The notes below the pieces were generated by a model that saw nothing but the letters and a program-made list of their open reading frames with translations, was not told the origin of the DNA and did not search any database. Shown here piece after piece: positions 46,336 through 56,787 of a DNA stretch of 64,000 bases. Numbering within the stretch: the stretch's first letter is position 1; each line of letters begins with the position of its first letter. Position numbers and translations under genes: made by a program. Location: NCBI GenBank assembly GCA_907165135.1, contig OU015569.1, positions 10,974,501-11,038,500 of the forward strand, given 5' to 3'. This DNA comes from Oikopleura dioica (lineage: Eukaryota; Chordata; Appendicularia; Copelata; Oikopleuridae).

Positions 46336-46574
46336 TCTGAACATAACCAGCCATTGATCTCGAGGAATAAAGTACCGAAAAATCTACTTGCTTTTCTTCA
46401 TTTTTCTTCCTTGATGTCCAACTTCCAACTAATGAATGAGTCATTCTAAATGTCTTACTTCTCGGATGATCCAATCGGGAAGCCAGCTGCGACTTTTGCT
46501 AAAAGTTCTCTAGACTTCGCGAAAACATAAATTCTTTTTTCACTTTTGTTTTTCCAAAATAAAAATCACCGAAA

Positions 46575-47540
46575 ATGGAGCCTCGGATTCTAATTAAACG
46601 AGAGATCAAAGAAGAGAAGATTAAAAAAGAATTTGAGCCTCCAGAAAAAAGTTTCTTTAAAAAAAGGTTGAAAAAGAATTTCGCCCCGTTCTTCTGACAC
46701 TTTTTAGGGGGGAGGAGATTAATGACGTACTTATGATGAAGACAAACGAGTATCTGATAAATGCTTCAAAATGTCTACAGAACAGGTTGGCTTTAAAATA
46801 ATGGAAACAGAGTCTCTACAACTTTTTGTAGAGAATATTTCTTTGCTCGAAATTTTTGCGACTCAGCACGCTGCAGGAAGATGCACCAAATAATCAGGCA
46901 TACTCGAGAGTGTCAGGTCGGGCTCGGCAATAGTAGCTTTTCCTGAGTCAAAACCTGAGTCGATACACATTCCGGTGTACCGGCCTCGGGAACCTGTGGA
47001 CTAAACCTAAGTCGCGGCGTAGCGTCTATTCAAGACCCTGACTCAGGTTTTGCACACAGACAGTACTCTGATTGCCGAGCCCACATATGAGCTGGAAGCA
47101 AACAATTGTGACGAGTGCACGGGCTACTTCGCCATGGTGGCTTACCACACGAAATATCTCTGCGAAGACGGTGACAACTGCCCCGTGCCAGAGTGCAAGC
47201 GCTGCCGGCAGATTCAGAAACAGTGCAAGAATATGATCAAGCCGCAGCGGATCAAAAACAGTTTCGTAATCCCCCAACCTAGCGCCATTCTTGAGTTCCA
47301 GGATAGCGAGGAGGAGAGCGAAGACGACGAGGTGGAGACGGAACCGGGAACGGGCTCCTTCATTCCTTTTATAATTCATTTTTGATGAAAGAGAAAATAG
47401 CCGTTTTGAAAGGCAGCCAGGATGTGGCTGTTCAATGTTCAGGCGAGGACTTCTTCGATGGTAATAATAATTCACAATCCCAAGATGGCCCAGAATCCCA
47501 AATGGACGGCGAAGAAATGGGTCAAAAAGAAACACATTAG
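46575..47540 (+). CDS. Small protein with a lone TAZ2-type zinc finger
   Basis: Exons 46575-46666, 46708-46785, 46832-46916 and 47092 onward join in phase. The N-terminus (MEPRILIKREIKEEKIKKEF) carries SUMO-like I/L-K-x-E motifs. Then comes a TAZ2 zinc finger: FCDSARCRKMHQIIRHTREC, NNCDECTGYF, AYHTKYL and NCPVPECKRC. These match p300/CBP TAZ2 (SCQKMKRVVQHTKGC, CPICKQLIALCCYHAKHC, KCPVPFC), with all Zn-binding His/Cys positions. An acidic tail (DSEEESEDDEVE) follows. The frame stops at 47385, or a further exon at about 47412-47540 adds a Gln/Asp-rich end. No KIX, bromo- or acetyltransferase domain is nearby, so this is not a CBP gene. TAZ2 binds transactivation domains, so a transcription adaptor role is inferred. 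Confidence 0.75.
46919..47083. mobile_element. CCTGAGTCAGG-arm MITE filling a TAZ2-gene intron
   Basis: The left arm TCGGGCTCGGCAATAG and right arm GATTGCCGAGCCCA nearly coincide with the two ends of the intron at 46917-47091. The donor GTCGGG is at the element's left end and the acceptor lies 8 bp after its right end. Confidence 0.75.
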
Positions 47541-47566
47541 AAAACAATTTGCTGTTTTACTAGGGC

Positions 47567-47760
47567 AGGGCTCGGCAACCTGTGTCCAAAATCTTAGTTA
47601 GGGTTTCAGATAACTTCAATGAAAATGCACTTTTTGCGGCTATTTTGAAAACGAAGCCGCCAAGCAACTTCACCAAAAGTTCCATCTTGATTTATTGCGG
47701 CTTTTCATTTAAGTTTTCTAAGCCCTGACTCAGGTTTTGGACACAGGTTGACGAGTCCAG
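47567..47760. mobile_element. CCTGAGTCAGG-arm MITE, long copy
   Basis: The arms GGGCTCGGCAACCTGTGTCC and GGACACAGGTTGACGAGTCC flank the interior GCGGCT hairpin. TACTAGG on the left and TACTTAGG on the right may be an 8-bp target duplication with one change. Confidence 0.75.
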
Positions 47761-48176
47761 TACTTAGGCAAACTAGAACTGCGAAAATAAAATCTTTCAT
47801 TTTGAAAAATCCATTTTGATCAATTATGCTTTATTAATTCAATCAATACTTATTTATCAAACACATGATGTCAGCATTATCACGTCATTTCTAGTAAAGG
47901 AAATCCTAATTATTCTCATCAAAGCGAAATAATTAATGAAAAAAGAGTTTTAATTCGGCCGAATAATCCAGCTCGATAATACGACATTGCAAAAGCTAAA
48001 GCCTTTGATAGCCAATTGCCTCCAAATGTAATCTGTTTTTTTCGTCTTGATCAGCAGAGCTTCATCCATCAACCACGAGCTAAATTGAACCATCTAACTG
48101 AAAATCGCGCTGCAGAAGAAACCGCTCAAAGAGAGGATTGGTTTAGTTCGAAAGAGCTGCACTTGAGTCAGACTGA

Positions 48177-48298
48177 CTGGGTTCCGCAACATGTGTAAAA
48201 AACCTGAGTCAGGGTTTGAAAATGCCAAATAAATCGGAGCTTAATATTTAGCATTTTCAAATCCTGACTCAGGATTTTACACAGGATACCGAGCCCAG
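48177..48298. mobile_element. CCTGAGTCAGG-arm MITE
   Basis: The arms CTGGGTTCCGCAACATGTG and ACAGGATACCGAGCCCAG, with an inner pair AACCTGAGTCAGGGTTTG and ATCCTGACTCAGGATTTT. 122 bp, almost fully self-complementary. Confidence 0.8.
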
Positions 48299-48636
48299 AG
48301 TCCCGTTGATCCAAAAATAGAGCAACTTTTTAAGGGGGTACAGATCGAAAAATCAGTTTTTCCAGTAGACACGTATTTAGTGACTGACCCTCATTTGAGC
48401 CCCAAAATATATGAATAGACAGTAAAACAGAAGTTAAATTTAATTTCACTTATTGTTCAACGCGTGAATAAATAATCACTCCCGTCAGATATGGCAGATG
48501 AAATTATCGTTTATATCAAATTTCGATAATCAAAGCTGGGCTCATTTATATTCGATAAGTTCTGCCTTTACTCTTCGAGAAATTTGTCTCTATTTTGACA
48601 TCGATGAAAAAAGGGGAAAGTACTGTTTAAGATTTT

Positions 48637-50873
48637 TTGCTAAATGGGTCAATTACGTGTGTCTGTATAAATTATGAATTAATCGTCGACAAACCAAAAA
48701 CAGAGAGAACCCCGCGCCACAGCAATCAACAACGAAAACGGATAAAGAGAAACTCGAAGAGAATGATGCGAAAATACAAGAACTGCGTGATTTTCCTTGT
48801 CTACTCGATCGGAATGCTTTACACATCGCTAGGAAATCCAGTCAAAAATATGATTCTAGGAAAATATGATTTCATCCGTTGATTTTTCTGGCAAAGATAA
48901 GTTATCTTAGATAACACAGTGAGACCCTTAGTTTATCACATCATATTCGTTTCTAAAGCCTTTATAAAGGGTCTAACTTCATTTTGAGGTTTCTATTTTT
49001 TCAATATTTTGACAAGGTCGTAATAGCAATTGTGCACAACGTGACAGATTTCATGAAATACCATTCATCCTTCAAATCCGATTTCGTGAGCAGTGGCCAT
49101 CACCGACCCGTGGTCACTGTTTGTTCGGATAGTATGCATTCAAAAATGCTGAAGAACAAGCTCTATCCAAATCTGACCGATCTTGAGCTGCGGCATTTTT
49201 ATGGGCACAAGTACGCCGGCCACGGTACTACACAGTACGCGTACCCGGATTTGAAGCTCAAGGAGTTTTTCCGTTCCACAATGCCGTTTCTCAAAGTTGT
49301 CTACTGCACATACGGGAATATCAAATGCAAGAACAACTGGAAACGAGTCGCTACGTTCGAGGTACGTCAAATTATTGGAGAATCAAGAAATCGAAATTGT
49401 TGTTTTTTTGGGGGAGCTTATTCTGCTCTCGAACTAATTTAAAATAGATACGGGTTCACTAGCTAAACGGTTAAAAATTAATATCATGTAAAAAGGTCTA
49501 CTTTGTGACATAGTCGATGTCTATTCTTTTCTTGGCTCGGCAACCTGTGTAGAAAACCTGAGTTAAGGTCCTGAAAAAAATATGCCTTTGCGACACCCTT
49601 TCAAGACCCTGACTCAGGTTTTAACACAGGTTGCTGATCCCAGACTCCTATATTTCTTGATTTCTAGGGTGTGTGCTTGCAATTGAATATGCACGAACTG
49701 GACGTTTCGGAAAATGAAGGCGGTTTCGCTTCAGAAATGACCGTCTCTTTCGCCTTCAACGTTTCCGACAACACTTACGGCTGGAACGGGATGCAGAAAA
49801 ATCTCCGTCTGCGGAACACAGTTGCTCAGGAAAAACTCCAAGTACGAAAGCCACGCCGACTTGTTCTAACACGGCTTACTAGGTGACGGATCTGCATTTG
49901 CTGCGCGACGATATTCCATTATCGAGCACGCTGAAGCCGATCGTCATGCTCAGCGTCGAGCAAATCGTCTTCCTCGGCCACCCGTTCACCAACTGCAAGA
50001 AAATGGAGAAAGGAGATAGCTGTAAGTCCTTTTCGGTCCTTGTCGATGAGCTTGAAAAAGTGAAAATCAATCAAATTAAAGCGGAGACAGGAACGGTCGA
50101 TAGAACTTGCCCCAGTTTGCATTTCACCCCGGTACCGGCACGCATCGAATTTCCTCGTCAGTCATCATCACGCATGAACCTGAGAGCTTTTTAGACTACT
50201 CGAAAATGTGGTGCGAGGCAAAAGCAAAACTGGAAGACATCATTTACAAGTGCCGCTGCTTGCCAGACTACGTCGACGAGTTCAAGGCATTCAACATTAG
50301 TAAGGAAAATTTAAATGATAAAGAAGCACTCAGATTCTTCTCTAAGGCGCGCCAAACATCACCAACTCGTGTACATTCAAAGACCATGCTGAATGCATAA
50401 CGAACTTGTTCACCAGAGCCGAGTGGCACACAAGCTGCGAAGACGCATGCGAAAGTACAAAGCAAAGAAATGCTAATATCAGAGTATGCCCTGCCTTTCT
50501 CTTTGGATAATTCTATTTTATTTTCAGTATCAACAAGTTGAGCCGATTCTGGACATTATCATTCGAAAAAAGCTGCACTACTCATCGGACATAATTTTGA
50601 ATCACGTGACTTTGATGCTAGCGCCGCCGATTTTCGAGCGAAAGATCGAAGTTGCCGACTATCCGATTTCAGCGCTGATGGCGGATATTGGCGGCGATTT
50701 CGGTCTTTTCTTGGGACTCAGGTAAATTGAAAAGGAGCTTTTGAGACAAAATCTAACACTATTTGATAAGTACAATCAAGCTGCTGAAATTAATCGGCTA
50801 CTTTCTGATGCAAGTGGAAAAGAAACTGTCAAAAGCCTTCACGCGTTGTTCTTCTTTCGGTTACAAGATTTAA
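48637..50873 (+). CDS. DEG/ENaC-type sodium channel subunit
   Basis: Exons at 49017-49361, 49668-49841, 49883-50021, 50116-50299, about 50351-50489, 50528-50722 and 50769-50873 join to a protein with the ASC family layout. A hydrophobic first helix (NCVIFLVYSIGMLYTSL) is followed by a large extracellular domain with many paired Cys (VTVCSDS, CTYGNIKCKNNW, KCRCLPDY, CEDACES). Then comes the pre-TM2 segment ADIGGDFGLFLGLS, containing the G-x-S selectivity position, and a second helix. The N-terminal exon (48637-48830) is less certain, and its junction to 49017 requires a non-GT donor. These channels are homomeric or heteromeric trimers passing Na+, gated by peptides, protons or force. Ligand cannot be predicted. 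A MITE lies in the intron at 49362-49667. Confidence 0.85.
49531..49643. mobile_element. CCTGAGTCAGG-arm MITE in channel intron
   Basis: The arms TTGGCTCGGCAACCTGTGTA and ACACAGGTTGCTGATCCCAG bound 113 bp inside the intron between channel exons at 49361 and 49668. Confidence 0.75.
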
Positions 50874-50956
50874 TTGCAAATAAAAATCCACAGTACTAGA
50901 AACGAGGTTGACCAGCAGCCTGATTTTCGTTGTTATTTTTTGGCAGAGCTCAACAG

Positions 50957-51700
50957 TCAAGGCAGCGTCGAATCGTAGAAATGCTCCTCTTTTGACTCCA
51001 GCAGCGGCGCTTGATCCTCTGGCTTTGCTTTTGCAGGTAGCTGCTTGAAAATAAAATACACAGCTTTTGATCGGCTTTAGTTGAATTTTAAAAAGAGAGA
51101 TTTTACTTCCCCCCTTTTGGGTTAAATATTAAAGCCTTGACAACAACGCCGACAAGTAGACAAATGAACAGGACTCCTTGTTTCTTTGATGCGTCTGAAA
51201 AAAATTATTGAGCTTAAAAATAATAACGGCTTCTTAGTAAAACAAATATATTCATCAGGTTCCTTACAATCGATTCCTATTATAGCGAATGATTTCATCA
51301 AGAGCTTTGATTGGTCGATGAAAAATACAAGGATTTTTAGAAACCAGTGCTGCTAATTATCTTTATTTTTCTATCGATAAAACTCAATCCAATGTTTAGT
51401 TAGCCCGTTATCATTAAAAAAAAAATTCCCAACCACAAAAATCAGAAAGTATGTGATCTCTTACCGACGTAGTGCGGGGTCTGATCGGGCCCGTAGATGA
51501 CTCCTATATTGCTCTTATCGTGGTAGTATTCCTCTGTCTTTCCCATCGGGTTTATATTTTGGACTTGCGCGTGAAAAAAGAACGAGGTGCCGTGTGAATA
51601 AATGTCTTTTTGATTGATTAGCCTAAAATATTATATTCTTACGCGTCAACAGCGACACCGTCTGATTCAAATTTAGCTTCGCTCCTCTTTTTCCAACTCT
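50957..51700 (-). CDS. Possible small single-pass membrane protein
   Basis: Minus-strand exons read KKRSEAKFESDGVAVDA, then a segment with IYSHGTSFFFHAQVQNINP and EEYYHDKSNIGVIYGPDQ, then a membrane helix (GVLFICLLVGVVVKALIF), and finally a cytoplasmic end PEDQAPLLESKEEHFYDST with a TGA at 50957. The junction between the helix exon and the last exon does not keep phase with simple GT-AG sites, and the first junction would need a 20-nt intron, so the model is doubtful. A 5' exon may lie at 52569-52790, beyond a TTAA element. No family recognised. Confidence 0.35.
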
Positions 51701-51797
51701 TGAAAAAAAGATTGTCCAGCGTTAATTAGTAATATGCACCTTTAAAATTAACAAACGTTTATTTCAGAAGCCCTGAAAATAGCTGTTTACTGCTTAT

Positions 51798-52475
51798 TTA
51801 GGGGTACTATCTTCGATTTCCAGAAGGTGACCTTTCGAAAGATTTATAAGAATCGGTTATTAGAGATGGATTCTTCATAAAATTTTATGATTATACCTTA
51901 TTGACAACTATTCAAAATTATCAATATATCTTGAGATATGGCCACTATAAGTTTTTTCGAAAAAAAATTTTTAACTTCGATTTTCTTGATCAACGGCTTG
52001 TTCGAAAGCTCAGAGCAAGAGCAGTATGTTGGTAGCTGTATCGATCGCTACATCAAGATATTTTCGATTCTAGAGTCAAAAATGTGTCGCAAAATTTTAA
52101 AAATATGCTCAATTTTCGCAAAATCTGCGAGACACAATTTTCAAAAAATTATTTTTGGTATTTTTAGTTTTTCAATGAAAAATTCCTTCTGTAATTTTAA
52201 AGATTAAGGTTCAAATTACATATAAAAAATATAATAAGGCCAAGTTTTCAGACTTGTTTTTGAGTTATTCAACCGTTTATATAGGCCATTTTGGCGAAGA
52301 TGACCACTTCAAGCCAAAATTTAGCCGCTTTTGGGTCAAGCAATTAATAAACCCCTCTGTAATAGTTAAGATCTAGGACAGGTCTATTTAATGAGACCAT
52401 ATTGACTCAGCAATCATTTACAAGTTCCGAGTTATTCAAGGCTCAAGTTGGGGAAATCGAAGATAGTACCCTTAA
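51798..52475. mobile_element. TTAA-type foldback element (670 bp)
   Basis: The ends GGGTACTATCTTCGATTTCC and its complement bound 51802-52471. The right flank is TTAA (52472-52475) and the left TTAG (51798-51801), one change from a TTAA duplication. The ends begin GGG and finish CCC, as in the other copies. Only the outer arms are well matched, so this copy is older. Confidence 0.65.
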
Positions 52476-52799
52476 AGCTTTGAACGTCTACCCTAGCCTC
52501 CTTAGAACTTGTTTTGTTACTGTTGTATCACTGTAAAATCTAGTAGAACTACTGTTGCTAGTACTTTTCTAAGACTCTGTATAAACCCCTTCCTTTGGCA
52601 AATACGGCATCATTGGCGGTTTTCTCTCACATTCGTCACTTTCTTTATCAGAGACTGAAATTTTAACTCGCGTAGAAGACTCTAAGTTGCTCTGAAGATA
52701 AAGCATTCGCAGCAAATTGCCTCTTTTAAAATTCAATTTACGACAAACGAAACAACTCAGGCCAAGAACAGACATTCTTTTGAAGTTCAAAATTTGAAC

Positions 52800-54661
52800 C
52801 CTTTTTTTTGCCCACCCTTCTAATTGTTTCCCAACTATCCAAACTTGAGAAGGTACTTTTCTGATGTCAAAATAAACTTATCTTGGCAAATTATCTTTTT
52901 AGAGAAATATAATTTGATAAGCAGGTCTTTAACTCTTTTCTTTTAATAGAACGAATCGAGGAGGGCCTTTTAACATTCGTATGATTTCAAAAAATTCAAA
53001 ATTTGGGCAAAAATTGCAACTTTACGGGAAATTTTAAGGGTGTTACTTTGAAGTCAGAAGAAAGCTTTTAATGTCATTTCTGTTCAATATGACCTAAGGT
53101 AACAGAATCTGAAGAAAAACTCTAAATATTCTGTCTCAGGCAAGACCTAGGTCTACCCCCTTAAGGACCCTTCCTTAATTTGCCATTCTTTTGATTTAGA
53201 CAACATTAATTGCTTCCCGAAGCTTTTTCCCCAAATTATCTCAAAATTGGAAAGGTCCTAATCTCCTGTCCAAATTAACTAATTATCCCAAATTATCTTC
53301 TTCTAGAGCAATTTCAGCCTCTCTGCCTCAATTGTAATCACCCAGCCGTTCGCAGCAAATTAAGCCAGCACCCTTTTTCTTTCTCAACTCTTGGTTCAGT
53401 CTCTTTGTATCTTTTTCGACTCAGAAGAAAAAAAATCCGAATTAAGGATTCCTTTCTTGAATTAGAAATGAGTTGATATCATCCCAGCATTCTCGCACTC
53501 GTCCTACTGGACTCTCCGTTTTTCCACATACCGGAGTTGATGAATAAATTACACTTTTCACTAAATGAAAGCGGCAACTAATAATCGATACACAATATTA
53601 TCTACTATCGATACAAGCGTTGACCTCCAGAGCTGCAATTTACGCATCCTGGCAATTAGCTAAATTTGAAGCCATAATTCAATTTTAAAGGCCCCTTCAC
53701 TAATTAGAATATAGACAATGATATAGTAGTAATAGCTTTTTAAGGGGGTTATTGTCGAGAAACCGATTTCCCTTTAGAATAAGTATACTGATGCCCTTAT
53801 TTTCTACTATCAAAAGAAGCGCGTTTATTTGGTAGCTTCTCTTGAAGAAAGAAAAAATTGAAATAAGGGCGTCTATACCCTTAATTCATTATATAAAGAG
53901 GGGGTTGATAAAGGTGTAATAGTTCACTCTTGAAATAAGGGTGTTGCCATGTTAGGTCAGATTTCAAAAAATCTTTGTTGAAAATGTCAATTTGATTAAG
54001 TTCTCGTTCACATTCAACTCTCGAACTTTGAGTCATTTGAACGCCCGTTCGTCTAGAATTTTTTAGAACAAAGTGGCTACTTATTGATAAGGAGGTTAGT
54101 TCACTCAAAGTGGGCGAAAATGCAACCGCGAGATTAACCACACCGCGGCTCGGCCGATATTGGATCCGCATTCACAGTAACTAAGGATCCACATCAATTT
54201 AATATGATACAGTATCGTTTTCCGTATATTTTTCCAATAAATACAGAAAGCGGGATTGGCGTTATGGTCAATTTGAGTTATTTTATCGGAAAAATTATTT
54301 CTTTCTTTGGATTTAAAAATTTGGCTATTAGAAGGAAGCATTGAAAGTTTTTTAGAAAAATAATGAATTATTCAAAGTGATTTTTGTTGTGTATTAATTA
54401 TTGTCCTGGGATGTGTTTGCGGTGGGGGCACCCGTCACGTGTCTTTCAGGGATGCAATGTGTGGTACGGTACTCCACTCGACGTAAACGAGGTAATGATG
54501 ACGTAAACACGCATTCTAGCGGCGCGGCGCTAGAGAGACTAATCAAGACAACTCACTAATCAAACGCGAAAGAACAAAACAGAGAAATAAATGCGCTAAG
54601 AGCTTAATTTACAATTTTACAGAGAGAGTGCGCTAATTCAACGAAAAAAAAAATCAACACG
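52800..54661. other. Intergenic region with mini-MITE fragments
   Basis: 1.9 kb without a recognised gene. Inverted CCCTTATTTT-type segments occur at about 53793-53871 and 53932-53950, and TTAAGGGGGTTATTG at 53739-53753 looks like a TTAA-family end. AT-rich otherwise. Confidence 0.4.
54478..54510. promoter_or_regulatory. Pair of ACGTAAAC (CRE-like) motifs
   Basis: ACGTAAAC occurs at 54481-54488 and 54501-54508, exactly 20 bp apart (two helical turns), the second within TGACGTAA, a CREB/ATF or C/EBP-type site. This lies about 155 bp before the start codon of the first six-cysteine gene. Function is inferred from motif and position only. Confidence 0.3.
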
Positions 54662-55635
54662 ATGCAATTAATACCACTCAAGTTTGTGTTATTGCCTTTG
54701 CTTGCGAACGGGCAGCCACAAGTTGGAGCTGCTGGGGTTGATTCTTGCACAGGTATTGTTACTTATTTATTACAGTTGATACAGTAATACATTAATGATT
54801 ACAATTATTACAGCACTTTCTTACTAAAGCAACAAAAAGTAGTTATTTTTAACCGAATTATAAAGCTGAGATTTCTGCATGAATTAAGATAGTGACCCCC
54901 TTATTTAGTCAAATCAAAAGTTCATTAAAATCTTCGTCTTACTTTTCCAAAAATATTTTTTCGAAGGCACCAATTTATGATATTTTTCAATCTAAGTATT
55001 TGTTGATTATGAGTCGTTTTACCTGTAATAGTTGATCATGCTTGTAATTCATGATTTAGGCACCGGTTTATTTTATAATAATTGATCAATTTTATTGGAC
55101 CATTTAATATTTTGGTAAATGATCTATTTGTGGGCTAAATGCGGTAGAATCAGTAGAAAATTGCCAATTATTTTTTCGTAAGTGTAAAAGTATGACTAGG
55201 AGGGGACATGGTCGATTGGAGCAGACGAACGCTTTTCGGTCATTTCTGGAGCGCGGACTGTCCAAGCCAAGCGAAGATGCTCACTGTTTTCATGGGTCAG
55301 CGAAAGTGCAAGAAGAGCTACACAAACTGGCACAAGCTGCGAGGAAGCACCTGGTGTGAATATGTAAGAATGACTTACAATCAATAGTTCGCAAAAACAG
55401 GCTTTCTTTTTTGTCTATTGCTTGCTTCTAGTTTTGGCATTAGAAAAAAGGGTTTCTTTGGCGTTATCCACCTTGTGTTTAGGGCGATGATGGAGAATTG
55501 GACTACCGCGGGCTCGGAAAATCAAACTGCGCGTTCGAACTCAAGCGACGTGGAATCGAGACCCTCAGCGATGCCGAGCTACTGGTCTTCTGTCAGTCCT
55601 ACCTGAAACTCAAGTGCGCCAAGATGCTGCATTAA
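54662..55635 (+). CDS. Secreted six-cysteine protein, copy 1
   Basis: Three exons (54662-54752, 55200-55363, 55483-55635) join in phase to 135 residues. A signal peptide (MQLIPLKFVLLPLLANG) is clear. After a short lead, the mature part has cysteines spaced C-x15-C-x15-C-x17-C-x20-C-x7-C, with an additional Cys near the signal cleavage site. It ends in YLKLKCAKMLH. No known domain is recognised. The gene downstream (55740-56603) has the same exon number, the same exon-3 end and the same last two cysteines (YLKLKC), so the two are tandem paralogues. Small secreted disulfide-rich proteins in a pelagic tunicate could be house, mucus, venom-like or immune factors; none is demonstrated. Confidence 0.8.
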
Positions 55636-55739
55636 GACCCTCTCCTGTAAAATTGCTCTACTGTACTAGAAACTGTGTCAATTGTTTATTTAGAACCTTT
55701 CTTTAAAAATGGGCGTTCAGATTTTACTTTCAAAATCGG

Positions 55740-56603
55740 ATGTGGATAATTCAAAAGCTAACGCTTCTAGCAGCCTTTGCAAAGTCACAAATGGCTGAGC
55801 CGGATTACTCAAAGACACTTTTTCCAGAAGTGCTCCTCGACGACTGTGATCACCAAGAAGCTGTTCTCAAAGCTCTCTTGAGGTACGAATCCAACGCCCG
55901 CAACTCTTTCTAACTCTATTCTTCTAGCACAAACAAGGATTGCGACAATGACATCCGGTGGAAGAACTTCCGCCGGCTGCGTCGCATCCCCTGTCCTGAG
56001 AATCAGGCCGAGGTAGACCTCGCCAGTTTGAACTGTGTTGCCGAACTGCAAAAACAGGTTTCAGATGACACTATCGCTACTAGAAACGTCAGTACTAAAC
56101 TTAACCACTTCACAAGAATTATTCGTTGGTGCCCGCCAGAATTGGATTGTTCATATCAGATTCAATTCTGGAAATATAAATGGTGTTTCATTCTGGTGTT
56201 ATTTTATTGGATTAGACGTCAAAAAGACAGCTCTTTGAGCAGGCTTTTTTATATGAATTAACATATTGATACCCTTATTTTATTTGGGACCAAAAACACT
56301 AGAGTTCTTGGTTTGATAAAATAAGGGTATCAATATGCTAACTCTACGGGAAAAATCATGTTGGAAGTTGCACTTTTGGACGTCTACCCCTTTATCAGTG
56401 ATTCTAAGGATTCACCTGTTTCGTTTTCTACGCAGCTTGACTGATATGCAAAAAGGACTTCCTTTTTTGGTGTGTTCAAGTTTTTACGGAAAAATGTAAT
56501 CGTTTAGAAACAGGGCGTTTTAACATCAACTGTGACAGTCGAAGACATGACGATTTACTGCAATCTCTATCTCAAATTAAAATGCGAAAAGGCCCTTCCC
56601 TGA
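55740..56603 (+). CDS. Secreted six-cysteine protein, copy 2
   Basis: Three exons (55740-55882, 55928-56057, 56514-56603) join in phase to 120 residues. The ATG at 55740 gives a signal peptide (MWIIQKLTLLAAFAKSQ); a second in-frame ATG follows it. Cysteine spacing is C-x16-C-x16-C-x13-C-x22-C-x7-C, and the end IYCNLYLKLKCEKALP matches copy 1. Outside the cysteines and the C-terminal motif the sequence has diverged strongly, so the duplication is old or under positive selection. Intron 2 carries a mini-MITE (56255-56343). AATAAA follows the stop at about 56640. Confidence 0.8.
56255..56343. mobile_element. Mini-MITE with CCCTTATTTT arms
   Basis: AACATATTGATACCCTTATT and its near complement face each other across about 30 bp in intron 2 of the second six-cysteine gene. 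Related arms occur at 56885-57010, 59727-59784 and 63362-63388. Confidence 0.65.
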
Positions 56604-56787
56604 TTTAACCTTTCCCGAATCTCTGTACAAAATATACAATAAAGGAATAAAGAAGAATCGTTTATTGTTTTTGAAAAAGAAGTACAAAAGTAGTAGAAAC
56701 GTACAAAAACGGTCGGCAGCGCACAGTAACTTTGTTTTGTCTTTTTTAAACATTTTGAAGGAAGAAGAGAAGAGAGGGTCGGAAGAA

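Larger units (their letters stand above)
47541..48636. other. Intergenic region containing two MITEs
   Basis: Apart from the two MITE copies at 47567-47760 and 48177-48298, this is AT-rich sequence. TTAAGGGGGTAC at 48328-48339 resembles one end of the TTAA-flanked family, but no matching right end was found. No gene recognised. Confidence 0.4.

Noticed and set aside
46256-46474. Minus-strand open frame of 72 codons
   Set aside because: It overlaps the last exon of the plus-strand gene at 46231-46335 and lacks a second supported exon.
51632-51651. Possible 20-nt intron in the small membrane protein gene
   Set aside because: The joined reading is attractive, but no animal intron this short is established and the rest of that gene model is weak.
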